Below are positions 37,517 to 46,627 of a stretch of DNA of 64,000 bases, in pieces. This DNA is from Listeria booriae (lineage in GTDB: Bacteria; Bacillota; Bacilli; Lactobacillales; Listeriaceae), in NCBI RefSeq assembly GCF_000766865.1, contig NZ_JNFA01000002.1, forward strand, positions 1 through 64,000. The letters run 5' to 3'. The translations under genes were made by a program, and so were the position numbers. Every line of letters begins with the position of its first letter. Position 1 is the first letter of the stretch. The notes beneath the pieces were generated by a model that did no database searches, was not told the DNA's origin, and was given only the letters and a program-made list of their open reading frames with translations.

Positions 37517-37553
37517 AAATGAGGTTCCAAGCGTTGTGCTCGGAGCCTCATTT
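37517..37553. terminator. Terminator between rpiA and GNAT gene
   Basis: AATGAGGTTCC pairs with GGAGCCTCATT across a 14-nt loop. T-runs flank both sides. Confidence 0.8.
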
Positions 37554-37558
37554 ATTGA

Positions 37559-37993
37559 TTAGCTTAATTTTTTTTGCATATTTTTGTGTTCGATGCCTGC
37601 GTCTAGGAAAATATCAGAACATACTTCGTAGCCTAATTTTTCGTAGAAGGGGATCGCTGTTGTTTGGGCGCCTAGTTTTAGAAGGGATACGTTTTGTGTG
37701 ATCGCTTCTTTTTCGATGGCTTCCATGATGCGACGGCCGCTGCCTTTTTTACGGGCAATTTTGCGGGCGCAGATGCGTTCTACTTTGCCATATTCGGGTA
37801 AGACGCGGAACCTGCCTGTCGCTAGTGCTGTGCCATATTCATCGTAATCGACGAACATGATTGTGGAATCTAGTTTGTCGAATTCGTCCCATTCTAAATC
37901 TGGTGCTACTTTTTGTTCGACGACGAAGACTTCATTGCGAATGTCAAACGCGTCTTGTTTGCCTTTTTTATCGGTGACTTGTTGTACGGTCAT
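37559..37993 (-). CDS. GNAT-family N-acetyltransferase (ElaA-like)
   Basis: 144 residues. The GNAT acetyl-CoA motif reads RICARKIARKKGSGRRIMEAIE, then LKLGAQTTAIPFYEKLGYEV. The N-terminal half (DAFDIRNEVFVVEQKV) is typical of the ElaA/YjcF group. Substrate unknown. RBS GGAGGAATAAG. Lies 16 bp downstream of the esterase gene, so probably one transcript; same order as lmo0976-lmo0977. Confidence 0.88.
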   Translation of the reverse strand: MTVQQVTDKKGKQDAFDIRNEVFVVEQKVAPDLEWDEFDKLDSTIMFVDYDEYGTALATGRFRVLPEYGKVERICARKIARKKGSGRRIMEAIEKEAITQNVSLLKLGAQTTAIPFYEKLGYEVCSDIFLDAGIEHKNMQKKLS

Positions 37994-38009
37994 ACTTTCT
38001 TATTCCTCC

Positions 38010-38759
38010 TTAAACACTCATGTTCTCTGTTGCAAACTGCTCTTTATCTAGCATGAATTGCAATGCTTCTTTGACAAATGGTTGCCAGTATTTCCAACGA
38101 TGTCCGCCTTCAAATTCCTGGAAATAATAATCAAATCCACGGTTTTGAAAGAGCTCGTGAAGTTCTAAATTCGGTTCTAAAAAGTTGGCGACTTTATTAT
38201 CTGTCGTCTCGACTTCGGTTTCGCCATTACCAACGACATGAAAAATTTTCGTTAGCGCTGGGTCTGCTTTCTCGGCTAGTTCCATTAACGCGTCTGTCAC
38301 AAGCGGCGAATGCAAAATGACATTACCAAACGCGTGTGGGTATTTCAGCGCGGCTTTCAAAGAAACGCTAGCGCCAAGGGAATCGCCCATTAAGAAACGG
38401 CTTGCGCCCATATGATATGTCGGGAAGTTGTCCTCGATATAAGGCACTAATTCATGCGCCAAAAAGCGAATATATGCCTCGTTTTGCGGGCCATCTGGAT
38501 GATATTTCTCACGCCGATCTTCCACGGTTTTATAAGGGATACCTACAAAAATGGCTTCCTGAATGGTTTTGTCATCCACCAGTTCGTCAGCGAAGCGCGC
38601 CAGTTTGCCAAATTGGAAATAATCCTTGCCGTCTTGCACTAAGAAAAACGGATATTTCGAAAGGGGCGAAAACGTTGGTGGTAAATAAATTAATAAGTCC
38701 AATTCCTCATTTAAAACATTACTCCAGATTTTCTTCTCCAACATTTTTGCTTCTGTCAT
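38010..38759 (-). CDS. Esterase D-like alpha/beta hydrolase
   Basis: 249 residues from the ATG at 38759 (MTEAKMLEKKIW), eight bases after AAGGGGGA; the frame extends 16 codons upstream without an RBS. Putative esterase family (enterochelin esterase / esterase D fold): nucleophile Ser in LMGDSLGASVSLK, and the His near the C-terminus in GGHRWKYW. Cytoplasmic, no signal peptide. Substrate unknown. Cotranscribed with the GNAT gene. Confidence 0.87.
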   Translation of the reverse strand: MTEAKMLEKKIWSNVLNEELDLLIYLPPTFSPLSKYPFFLVQDGKDYFQFGKLARFADELVDDKTIQEAIFVGIPYKTVEDRREKYHPDGPQNEAYIRFLAHELVPYIEDNFPTYHMGASRFLMGDSLGASVSLKAALKYPHAFGNVILHSPLVTDALMELAEKADPALTKIFHVVGNGETEVETTDNKVANFLEPNLELHELFQNRGFDYYFQEFEGGHRWKYWQPFVKEALQFMLDKEQFATENMSV

Positions 38760-38934
38760 TTTTATAATCCCCCTTCTTTGATTATTATTATCTAAATTTT
38801 TAGACAATATCTTGTAAATAAACCAATTCGCGTTAATTTCAAGTAACGTATTAACATTCTAACATAAAATGATAGGAAATGGGGCAAGTTTTGCTTAAAT
38901 AATCAGTTTTTTTTTTGAAAGGCGGTATGTCTTT

Positions 38935-38963
38935 TTCAAAATGCGGAGAAATTATGATATAAT
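38935..38963 (+). promoter_or_regulatory. ilvE promoter
   Basis: TTCAAA (38935-38940), 17-bp spacer, TATAAT (38958-38963) with an extended TGA before it. No T-box leader fits in the short 5' UTR. Confidence 0.65.
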
Positions 38964-39001
38964 GGACAAATCAAATAATAGAAGAAAAAGGTGGGAATCG
39001 C

Positions 39002-40024
39002 ATGAGCAGTAAGGATATTGATTGGAGCACACTAGGTTTTGAATATATTAAAACCGATTTGCGTTATGTGTCTATTTGGGAAAATGGCAAGTGGGATGAA
39101 GGGACGTTAACGGAAGATAATGTCGTTCATATCGCAGAGGGCTCAACGGCGATTCACTATGGTCAACAATGTTTTGAAGGATTGAAAGCGTATCGTTGTA
39201 AGGATGGTTCGATTAATTTATTCCGTCCGGATCAAAACGCGAAACGAATGAAGGCAAGTTGTGACCGTTTATTGATGCCTGAATTCCCAGAAGATCGCTT
39301 TATCGATGCGTGTAAACAAGTGGTTGCGGCGAACGAAGCCTATATGCCGCCATATGGTTCTGGTGGAACGATGTATTTGCGTCCGTATTTGATTGGTATT
39401 GGCGATAATCTTGGTGTCCGCACCGCGCCAAAATTTATGTTCTCCGTATTTTGTTGTCCGGTTGGGCCATATTTCAAAGGTGGCTTGACGCCAACGAATT
39501 TCGTTATTTCGGAATATGACCGCGCGGCACCAAATGGTACTGGTGCGTCAAAAGTCGGCGGGAACTACGCGGCCAGTCTTTATCCAGGTAAAATTGCGAA
39601 AGACCGCGAGTTTAGCGATTGTATTTATTTAGATCCTGCGACGCATACAAAGATAGAAGAAGTTGGTGCGGCGAATTTCTTTGGTATTACGAAGGATGAC
39701 CGTTTTGTAACGCCACTTTCACCGTCGATTTTGCCTAGTATTACGAAATATTCGCTACTTTATTTGGCGGAGCATCGTCTTGGTTTGAAGGCAGAAGAGA
39801 GCGATGTGTATATTGATAAATTGGATGAATTTAAAGAGGCTGGGGCTTGTGGTACGGCGGCTGTTATTTCTCCAATTGGCGGTATTCAAAACGGCGACGA
39901 CTTCCACGTGTTTTATAGTGAGAGCGAAGTTGGACCGGTGACAAAACAATTGTATGACGAACTTTGCGGCATTCAATTCGGTGATAAAGAAGCACCAGAA
40001 GGCTGGATTTACAAAGTAAAATAA
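39002..40024 (+). CDS. ilvE: Branched-chain amino acid aminotransferase
   Basis: 340 residues, fold type IV PLP enzyme of the long (class 2) BCAT group. It interconverts Leu, Ile and Val with their 2-keto acids. The PLP Lys is in SKVGGNYAAS (Lys184), and EEVGAANFFGI follows. In Listeria this step also links to branched-chain fatty acid supply. RBS AAGGTGGGAATCGC. Single gene, ending near a long hairpin repeat. Confidence 0.95.
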   Translation: MSSKDIDWSTLGFEYIKTDLRYVSIWENGKWDEGTLTEDNVVHIAEGSTAIHYGQQCFEGLKAYRCKDGSINLFRPDQNAKRMKASCDRLLMPEFPEDRFIDACKQVVAANEAYMPPYGSGGTMYLRPYLIGIGDNLGVRTAPKFMFSVFCCPVGPYFKGGLTPTNFVISEYDRAAPNGTGASKVGGNYAASLYPGKIAKDREFSDCIYLDPATHTKIEEVGAANFFGITKDDRFVTPLSPSILPSITKYSLLYLAEHRLGLKAEESDVYIDKLDEFKEAGACGTAAVISPIGGIQNGDDFHVFYSESEVGPVTKQLYDELCGIQFGDKEAPEGWIYKVK

Positions 40025-40039
40025 AAAAGGAATTCCGAA

Positions 40040-40220
40040 CATAACCCAAATAAATCGGCGACAAGCGCCCGCATTCAGGGAATTTGGCGGACTTCCAGTT
40101 CTCACATACACAAGTATGCTCCGCTTCCGGCTTCCACCAAATCCCCTGAATACAAACGCTTTCGCTCGATTTGTGTATAGCAGAAAACACGTCTTACCCG
40201 AAAAAAGGGGCCCGTGGTTT
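40040..40220 (-). repeat. Long hairpin repeat, copy B
   Basis: Read on the minus strand, the core 40177-40040 matches copy C (58.5 kb) almost base for base outside the stem. The stem halves differ in step (see findings). A second inverted repeat, AGCAGAAAAC/GTTTTCTGCT, lies at about 40178-40226 around an A-rich loop. The whole element separates the convergent ilvE and MFS genes and may serve as their terminator region. Confidence 0.75.
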
Positions 40221-40246
40221 TCTGCTTATTTTGTATGTTGTTGTAG

Positions 40247-41722
40247 TTAATTTCCTGAAATATGTTTCTTCGGTAAAATAAAATGAATCGCGTAACTTAG
40301 TAAACAGCAGGCGAACATGGCCCAGAAAACGATGTGGAGGCCGCTGTATAGGACGTCGCGTAATGGTTCAACTAACGAGGCGTCAACGTTTGCGGACGTC
40401 TGTGGGCTGATGAGTTGATTTAAGTTGTGACGGTCCACACCAGTTGCGGCGTTTTTGAATTGGCTGGCTAGAACGGAGTTGAAAATGGTTCCGAATACAG
40501 CAACACCAATGGTTTGGCCAACGGTTCTAAAAAGTGTATTGGAAGCCGTCGCGATTCCAGTTTGTTCTTTTGGCACGGCGTCTTGTACGGTTACCGTCGT
40601 TGTTGTGAAAATGATACCGAATCCAAAGCCCATCAAGGCGCTGTCGAGATAAAAGTACAAATCAGGCGTCGTGCTCGGGAACAAGGCCAAAAACAAGCCG
40701 CTGACCGTCGCGATAATAACACCGATTCCAACAGTATGGCGGTTTCCGATAGACATTAACAAGCGCCCGCCGATAAACGAACCGATTATCCAGCTCACCG
40801 AAAGTGGTGCAATCATCAGGCCGGCAATCATTGCGCCATGCCCCATCATGCCCTGCGCCCACATCGGAATGTACACATTAATCCCAATCAAGAAGGCGCT
40901 CACCAAGAAACCAATCAAGTTCCCGATTAACACGACCGGATTTTTAAATAAGACGAACGGCATAATCGGGTCTTGTGCGCGTTTTTCGGCGAAATAAAAG
41001 CCGACGAATAAGGCAATCGAGCCAATAAGTAATACGACTACAAGTGGTTCCAGCCAGTTTAGCGTTTCACCAGCACGTTGTAGCGCAAATAGTAAACCGA
41101 GTAAGGCGACGGTGAACAACGTCGTCCCTAAGTAATCAATGGGCAGCTTGACTCGCACGATATGTTCCTTCAAGTACATCGAAATCAGCACAATCGTAAG
41201 GATGCCAACAGGTACATTAATAAAGAAAATCCAGTGCCACGATAATTGATCCACTAAAAAACCACCGAGTAGCGGTCCGAAAACCCCAGCAATTCCCCAA
41301 GCAGAACCCATGAATCCAAGCACTTTTGCCCGTTTTTCAAAAGGATAGACATCGGCGATAATCGTCATCGTTGTTGGCAAAATTCCGCCGGCCCCGATAC
41401 CTTGCAGCGCTCTAAAAATAATTAACTGCTCCATCGTTTGTGCGAAACCGCAAAGCGAAGAACCGATGATAAAAATAACGGTTGCGATGATAAATATTTT
41501 TTTGCGTCCGAACAAATCGGATAATTTTCCGTAAATTGGGACAGTAACGGCAGAAGTAAGTAAATAGATAGAGAAAATCCAGTTCATCAGCTCGATTCCG
41601 TTCAGCGAACTAACGATTGTTGGCATGGCCGTGCTGACGATGGTTCCTTCGATGGCTGCCATGAAAGTTGCAACGAAAACCGCGATGGTAACTGCTGTTC
41701 TCTTTGTATTTGTTTGTTCCAT
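40247..41722 (-). CDS. MFS multidrug efflux transporter (DHA2, EmrB/QacA type)
   Basis: 491 residues from ATG 41722 (MEQTNTKRT), after AAAGGAG; seven extra codons upstream are in frame. Fourteen hydrophobic segments. Motif A (GKLSDLFGRKKIF) and motif C (GSAWGIAGVFGPLLGGFL) mark a drug:H+ antiporter of 14-TM type. Matches lmo0981. Substrates cannot be inferred. The promoter region is shared with the divergent M42 peptidase gene. Confidence 0.92.
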   Translation of the reverse strand: MEQTNTKRTAVTIAVFVATFMAAIEGTIVSTAMPTIVSSLNGIELMNWIFSIYLLTSAVTVPIYGKLSDLFGRKKIFIIATVIFIIGSSLCGFAQTMEQLIIFRALQGIGAGGILPTTMTIIADVYPFEKRAKVLGFMGSAWGIAGVFGPLLGGFLVDQLSWHWIFFINVPVGILTIVLISMYLKEHIVRVKLPIDYLGTTLFTVALLGLLFALQRAGETLNWLEPLVVVLLIGSIALFVGFYFAEKRAQDPIMPFVLFKNPVVLIGNLIGFLVSAFLIGINVYIPMWAQGMMGHGAMIAGLMIAPLSVSWIIGSFIGGRLLMSIGNRHTVGIGVIIATVSGLFLALFPSTTPDLYFYLDSALMGFGFGIIFTTTTVTVQDAVPKEQTGIATASNTLFRTVGQTIGVAVFGTIFNSVLASQFKNAATGVDRHNLNQLISPQTSANVDASLVEPLRDVLYSGLHIVFWAMFACCLLSYAIHFILPKKHISGN

Positions 41723-41846
41723 TTTGATAAAAACTCCTTTCACATACCAAACCGATTATAACATACAAAAAGCAGGATTGGCGGCATTATTTTTAAAAAG
41801 AGGTATAATGGATAGGAGGAAGAATTGTGCGAGGAGGAATGGAAGA

Positions 41847-42899
41847 ATGGGTTTTGAACCGAACACGTTGGAAACGATGCAATTGATTAAGGAATTGACG
41901 TCGATTCCAAGTCCAACAGGAAATACAGAGGCGGTACTTGCTTTTGTGGAGAAGTATTTGAAAGATGCGGGTATTGAAAGTACGCGCAATAATAAAGGTG
42001 CGCTATTTGTTCGGGTTCCTGGGAAGGATGATTCGAAACAGCGGATGTTGACGGCGCATGTGGATACGCTCGGGGCAATGGTGAAGCAAGTGAAAAGCGA
42101 TGGCCGGCTTGCGATAAACTTGATTGGTGGTTATCGTTTTAACGCGATTGAGGGCGAGTATTGTACGATTGAAACGAGTGACGGCAGAACGTATACGGGG
42201 ACGATTTTGATGCACCAAACGTCGGTTCATGTGTACCAAGATGCTGGAACGGCGCCGCGGGATGCGAAAAATATCGAGATCAGACTAGACGCAAAAGTGT
42301 TTAATCCGGAAGATGTCGCGAAACTTGGCATTGCAGTCGGTGATTTTGTATCGCTTGATCCGCGTGTGGAAATTATTGATGATGCTTTCATTAAATCGCG
42401 TCATTTGGATGACAAGGCGAGCGTTGCTATTTTGCTATCGCTTTTGAAAAAGTTGCAGCAAGATGGGGAGCAGTTACCGTATACGACGAATTTCTTGATT
42501 TCAAATAATGAAGAGATTGGTTATGGTGGGAATTCGAACATTCCGGCTGAAACGGTGGAGTATTTGGCGGTGGATATGGGCGCGCTTGGTGATGGGCAAA
42601 CTTCAGATGAGTACACGGTTTCGATTTGTGCCAAGGATGGTAGTGGTCCGTATCACTATGGTTTGCGCAAAAATCTCGTGCAGCTTTGCGTAGATAATGA
42701 CATTGATTATAAAGTGGATATTTATCCGTTTTACAGTTCGGATGCGAGCGCTGCGATTAAGGCTGGGTTTGATATCGTGCACGGTTTGATTGGTCCTGGA
42801 ATTGATGCGAGTCATGCTTACGAACGCACACATCGAGATTCTTTATATCATACAGAAAGACTGGTTTACGCTTATTTATTTTCAGAAATGGTGAAATAA
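41847..42899 (+). CDS. M42-family aminopeptidase (glutamyl aminopeptidase type)
   Basis: 350 residues from ATG 41847, with GAGGAGG nine bases upstream; the open frame extends far upstream into the divergent MFS gene but without a start signal. Metal-site motifs: TAHVDTLGAM (His, Asp), SRHLDDKASVA (Asp) and NNEEIGYGGN (two Glu). Cytosolic zinc/cobalt aminopeptidase forming dodecamers in the family. Followed 15 bp later by gpx. Position of lmo0982. Confidence 0.92.
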   Translation: MGFEPNTLETMQLIKELTSIPSPTGNTEAVLAFVEKYLKDAGIESTRNNKGALFVRVPGKDDSKQRMLTAHVDTLGAMVKQVKSDGRLAINLIGGYRFNAIEGEYCTIETSDGRTYTGTILMHQTSVHVYQDAGTAPRDAKNIEIRLDAKVFNPEDVAKLGIAVGDFVSLDPRVEIIDDAFIKSRHLDDKASVAILLSLLKKLQQDGEQLPYTTNFLISNNEEIGYGGNSNIPAETVEYLAVDMGALGDGQTSDEYTVSICAKDGSGPYHYGLRKNLVQLCVDNDIDYKVDIYPFYSSDASAAIKAGFDIVHGLIGPGIDASHAYERTHRDSLYHTERLVYAYLFSEMVK

Positions 42900-42914
42900 A
42901 AGGAGGAAACGCGA

Positions 42915-43388
42915 ATGTCTTTATTTGAATTAGAACAAGAAACGTTGCATGGTGATAAGGTTTCATTGGAGAAATATAAAGGTGATGTGTTAATCGTGGT
43001 GAATACGGCGAGCAAATGCGGCTTTACACCGCAGTACGAGGAGCTAGAAACCTTGTATCAGGACTATAAGGACCGCGGATTTACGGTTTTAGGTTTCCCG
43101 TCGGATAGTTTTATGAATCAAGAGCTGGATTCTTCCAACGAGATTGAGGAATTTTGTAAAATAAATTATGGCGTGACTTTCCCGCTGTTCGCGAAGTCGA
43201 AAGTGCGTGGCTCGGATATAAATCCTGTTTTTGAGTATTTGACGAAGCAGAAAAAAGGCTTGCTCGGCGGTGGCATCAAATGGAATTTCACCAAGTTCTT
43301 GTTGGATCGTGACGGGAATGTTGTTGAGCGGTTTGCACCGAAAGATACACCGTTTTCGATGAAGGAAGCGATTGAAAAGTTACTATAG
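42915..43388 (+). CDS. Glutathione peroxidase-family thiol peroxidase
   Basis: 157 residues. Peroxidatic Cys35 lies in TASKCGFTPQYEELE; WNFTKFLLDRDG holds the conserved Trp. In most relatives the second motif is GFPCNQF; here it reads GFPSDSF, so the second Cys and the catalytic Gln are both replaced. It is probably a thioredoxin-dependent peroxidase with modified active site. RBS AAAGGAGGAA. Cotranscribed with the M42 gene (lmo0982-lmo0983 order). Confidence 0.9.
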   Translation: MSLFELEQETLHGDKVSLEKYKGDVLIVVNTASKCGFTPQYEELETLYQDYKDRGFTVLGFPSDSFMNQELDSSNEIEEFCKINYGVTFPLFAKSKVRGSDINPVFEYLTKQKKGLLGGGIKWNFTKFLLDRDGNVVERFAPKDTPFSMKEAIEKLL

Positions 43389-43394
43389 ATGGCA

Positions 43395-43425
43395 AAGCCG
43401 AATCTTCATGGTTCGGCTTTTTTAG
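43395..43425 (+). terminator. Terminator of gpx
   Basis: AAAGCCGAA (43395-43403) pairs with TTCGGCTTT (43413-43421), then T-run. Confidence 0.9.
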
Positions 43426-43520
43426 TGGAGTTTTCTTGGAAAGGTATTGTTCATCAGTATAATATTTGGTAAAATAGTAATGAGGCTATTGTTCTCGTAT
43501 TTGGAATGGAGGTATGACGT

Positions 43521-44063
43521 GTGACACTATTTGGCTACCCAATCGAGACGGTTTATTTCACGGTGATGCTTGTTGTCGGGATTATTATTTTGATCGATGT
43601 TTTGACAGCGCTTATTTTTTCTGTTGGAATTATCAGTTTTGTATTGGATTTATTGCCGATTCCAGGCTCGGTATTGCTTTATTTCCTTGGCTTTGCATCG
43701 GTGACGGGGTATTTGGGAGAAAGGTATACGTCTTTTTCTAGCGTGACAATTCTAATTGCGGCAATTATTATCGGGATTATATTCTCTTCCATTCTTTATT
43801 TTGGCATTTTTCTGCCACTTTCGCGGACGAGTGATTCGATTGCGTATGCGACGAAGGATTTGGAAGGCAAGACAGCAACAGTCATTACGTCGATTCCAAA
43901 AGATGGTTTTGGCGAAGTGATTATCGAAATGAACGCTGGTAATATTTCAAAAGCTGCCAAAAGTGATGAAAATGTACCAATTGCGCAAAATGAGACGGTG
44001 CTCGTGTTAGATGCAACGGATTCGTTTGTGACGGTTGTGCCATATGAGCCATTTTTGAAATGA
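43521..44063 (+). CDS. NfeD-family membrane protein (YuaF-like)
   Basis: 180 residues from a GTG start seven bases after GGAGGT. Three hydrophobic segments (about 10-32, 42-60, 72-95), then a cytoplasmic OB-fold-like domain (GKTATVITSIPKDGFGEVII). NfeD proteins with this layout pair with flotillins; in B. subtilis YuaF is encoded before floT and affects membrane fluidity. The flotillin gene follows 47 bp later. The pair is inserted between the gpx and LytTR loci that are adjacent in L. monocytogenes as I recall. Confidence 0.88.
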   Translation: MTLFGYPIETVYFTVMLVVGIIILIDVLTALIFSVGIISFVLDLLPIPGSVLLYFLGFASVTGYLGERYTSFSSVTILIAAIIIGIIFSSILYFGIFLPLSRTSDSIAYATKDLEGKTATVITSIPKDGFGEVIIEMNAGNISKAAKSDENVPIAQNETVLVLDATDSFVTVVPYEPFLK

Positions 44064-44110
44064 TGAGAGCTTAGTTTTAAAAACGGAGACGACAGGGAGG
44101 AATTACGAAG

Positions 44111-45682
44111 ATGGATTTACTATCAAATGGAATAACGTTGATTTTGATTGTTGCGGTGGCTGTTTTAGTTTTGTTTTTAATTGTCTTTATTACGAAATAT
44201 AAGACAGTGGGACCGGACGAGGCGTTGATTGTTTCAGGGAGTTATTTAGGTAGAAAGAATGTATTTACAGATGAAGGCGGCAAAAAAGTGAAGATTGTGC
44301 GTGGTGGCGGTACGTTTGTTATGCCGGTTTTCCAGCAGTCTTCTCCACTTAGCTTGCTATCGAGTAAATTGGAAGTTAGAACGCCAGAAATCTATACAGA
44401 GCAAGGTGTTCCAGTAACGGCGGACGGAACGGCAATCATCAAAATTGGTGGTTCCATTTCCGAAATTGCAACAGCTGCCGAACAGTTTTTAGGAAAAACA
44501 ACGCAAGAGCGTGAAAATGAAGCGATTGAAGTCGTGGAAGGTCATTTACGTGCGATTCTTGGCTCGATGACAGTCGAAGAAATTTACAAAAACCGCGATA
44601 AGTTTTCACAGGAAGTGCAAGGTGTGGCAACGCAAGACTTGTCAAAAATGGGACTTGTGATTGTATCGTTTACACTGAAAGAAGTTCGCGATAACAACGG
44701 TTATTTGGATGCATTAGGTAAACCGCGGATTGCGCAAGTAAAACGGGATGCCGATGTGGCGGAAGCCGAAGCAACGAAGGAAACGCGGATGAAGCGTGCG
44801 GAAGCGGAAAAAGAAGCGACGCGTGCGGAGTTAGAGCGCAAAACCGAAATTGCCGAAGCGGAGAAACAAAATCAATTGAAGGTTGCGGAATATCGTAGCG
44901 AGCAGGAAACTGCCAAGGCCGTAGCCGATCAGGCGTATGATTTGGAATCAGCACGTGCCAAACAAGAAGTTATTGAGCAACAAATGCAAGTGCAAATCAT
45001 CGAACGTGAGAAACAAATCGAACTGGAAGAACGCGAAATTAAACGTCGTGAACGCCAATACGATGCAGAAGTGAAGAAAAAAGCAGATGCGGATCGTTAT
45101 GCGATTGAACAAGCAGCCGCAGCGCAAAAGAGTCAAGAATATGCCGAAGCTGAAGCGAATCAATATCGCATTGAAACGCTAGCTAAAGCCGAAGCAGAAC
45201 AAGTTCGCGTACAAGGTATCGCTAAAGCTGATTCAGAACGCGCACAAGGTACAGCCGCAGCTGAAGTTATCAAACTTCAAGGCCTTGCCGAAGCCGAAGC
45301 CAAACGCAAAATTGCCGAAGCTTACGATCTATACGGCCAAGCTGCAATGCTCGATATGATTGTCAGCATGCTTCCTGAATATGCGAAACAAGTTGCCGCA
45401 CCAATGGGTAACATCGATTCTATTACAGTCGTGGACACAGGTAGTAGCGAATCAAACGGCGGAGCTAACAAAGTCAGCGGTTACGCGACGAACTTGATGG
45501 CAACAGCACAAGAAAGCCTGAAAGCAACGACTGGCTTGGACATCCGTGAACTCCTTGAGAATTTCTCTGGAAAAGGAAACGTGAAGAACAGCATTGAAGA
45601 TTTAACAAACGCTGTAAAATCGCAAAAACCAGTGGAAGTTGTGGCAGTAGATACAACGGATAAAGAAGAAGTAGTAGAATAA
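44111..45682 (+). CDS. floT: Flotillin
   Basis: 523 residues. An N-terminal membrane segment (about 7-28), a PHB/SPFH domain (about 30-200), then a long coiled coil rich in Ala-Glu-Lys repeats (EAEATKETRMKRAEAEKE and similar; about 215-430), and a Gly/Ser-containing tail. Scaffold of functional membrane microdomains in the bacterial membrane. RBS GGGAGGAA. Operon with the NfeD gene, closed by a terminator, so the downstream precursor/subtilase pair is a separate unit. Confidence 0.94.
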   Translation: MDLLSNGITLILIVAVAVLVLFLIVFITKYKTVGPDEALIVSGSYLGRKNVFTDEGGKKVKIVRGGGTFVMPVFQQSSPLSLLSSKLEVRTPEIYTEQGVPVTADGTAIIKIGGSISEIATAAEQFLGKTTQERENEAIEVVEGHLRAILGSMTVEEIYKNRDKFSQEVQGVATQDLSKMGLVIVSFTLKEVRDNNGYLDALGKPRIAQVKRDADVAEAEATKETRMKRAEAEKEATRAELERKTEIAEAEKQNQLKVAEYRSEQETAKAVADQAYDLESARAKQEVIEQQMQVQIIEREKQIELEEREIKRRERQYDAEVKKKADADRYAIEQAAAAQKSQEYAEAEANQYRIETLAKAEAEQVRVQGIAKADSERAQGTAAAEVIKLQGLAEAEAKRKIAEAYDLYGQAAMLDMIVSMLPEYAKQVAAPMGNIDSITVVDTGSSESNGGANKVSGYATNLMATAQESLKATTGLDIRELLENFSGKGNVKNSIEDLTNAVKSQKPVEVVAVDTTDKEEVVE

Positions 45683-45693
45683 TAATCGTTTAG

Positions 45694-45734
45694 GCCTAGA
45701 AATTTTTGGTTTCCAACTAATTTCTAGGCTTTTT
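45694..45734 (+). terminator. Terminator of flotillin operon
   Basis: GCCTAGAAATT (45694-45704) pairs perfectly with AATTTCTAGGC (45719-45729), then five T's. Confidence 0.92.
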
Positions 45735-45789
45735 CTTACATTATTTGTGTAAAATACTATTTAAATAGGCTAATAGTTGCATTTTAGTT

Positions 45790-45831
45790 TTATATTTGGT
45801 AAAGTTACGATGAATTTTATATCAAATATAA
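45790..45831 (+). promoter_or_regulatory. Inverted repeat in leader of precursor gene
   Basis: TTATATTTG (45790-45798) and CAAATATAA (45823-45831) are perfect 9-bp inverted arms, the second running into the RBS AAGGGAG. Either an operator or an RNA hairpin near the ribosome site. Confidence 0.5.
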
Positions 45832-45844
45832 GGGAGTGCATCTA

Positions 45845-46627
45845 ATGAAAATGAAAGCAATGTTTTTTGTAAAGTTAGCTTTGGTCGCTGTATTGTTTAC
45901 ACAAGTTTTTTCTTTTTCGGTCGCTGTGTTTGCTAGTGAGCATGAGGGAGGTCATGGTGATTCGGAAACAATGAGTGAAGAGCAAGTCGAGCAACTTATT
46001 GAAAACTATGACAAGCAAGAAGCGATTGTGTCGGAAGAAGACACCGACAGCAGATATGTGAATGATATGGTATTAAAACAAGAAGAGACAATGGGCGAGA
46101 TTGAAGAAATGATTGAAGAAGCCAAAAATCGTGGCGAGAAATTATATACACAAGAAGAAATTTTAGAGCTGAACGCTAAAAAAATCGGTATTTCTGAAAC
46201 AGATATGAAACAAGTCAAAGCTTCCATTTTACAAGAACAAGAGGAGTTGGCGAAGATTAAGCAAGCATTTGAAGAAGCTGGGGAAGCCGATCATCCGATT
46301 GTGACGCAAATTGTAGAGGAGCAGGAAGAATTTAAGATTCCGCTATCTCTTGTTTACGTAGATCATGAGCAAGATGATAAAGATGGTGTTATATCTGGTG
46401 GTGGCTGGCCATATTGTTTGGACGACAATGGCTATGGCTACCGGAATTTTATTACTTCGGATTGTTATAAGGCGCTTGTTTTTGTCCTTGTGTGCATGTT
46501 GGATTCGACAGCAGGCAAGAAGTGGCCGCATCTCAGATATTGTAAAGCCTACACCAAAAACTGTTCGCCGCTGATTGGGCATAGCAAATACAAACATTCC
46601 CACGCTTGGTGGCAACGCATCCCATGA
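45845..46627 (+). CDS. Secreted Glu-rich precursor with Cys-rich tail
   Basis: 260 residues from ATG 45845, eight bases after AAGGGAG (the open GTG at 45836 lies in the RBS). Signal peptide (about 1-30, ending VFA-SEHE), then about 130 acidic, helical residues (many Glu/Gln, few hydrophobics), then SGGG (residues 184-187) and a 73-residue tail that is basic and aromatic, with five Cys (191, 207, 217, 233, 240), a hydrophobic run ALVFVLV, and a His/Trp-rich end (HSHAWWQ). I do not recognise a family. The architecture, acidic leader plus compact Cys tail, is that of a proprotein. Its stop overlaps the start of a subtilase gene (ATGA), so both are made together and the protease is a natural maturation candidate. 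Confidence 0.8.
   Translation: MKMKAMFFVKLALVAVLFTQVFSFSVAVFASEHEGGHGDSETMSEEQVEQLIENYDKQEAIVSEEDTDSRYVNDMVLKQEETMGEIEEMIEEAKNRGEKLYTQEEILELNAKKIGISETDMKQVKASILQEQEELAKIKQAFEEAGEADHPIVTQIVEEQEEFKIPLSLVYVDHEQDDKDGVISGGGWPYCLDDNGYGYRNFITSDCYKALVFVLVCMLDSTAGKKWPHLRYCKAYTKNCSPLIGHSKYKHSHAWWQRIP

Noticed and set aside
38808-39001. T-box leader before ilvE
   Set aside because: The promoter lies only about 40 bp from the start codon, leaving no room for specifier and antiterminator stems.
45836-46627. Typical class II double-glycine bacteriocin
   Set aside because: The leader is a Sec signal plus about 150 residues, far longer than a GG leader, and no peptidase-containing ABC exporter is present; only the SGGG string suggests it.
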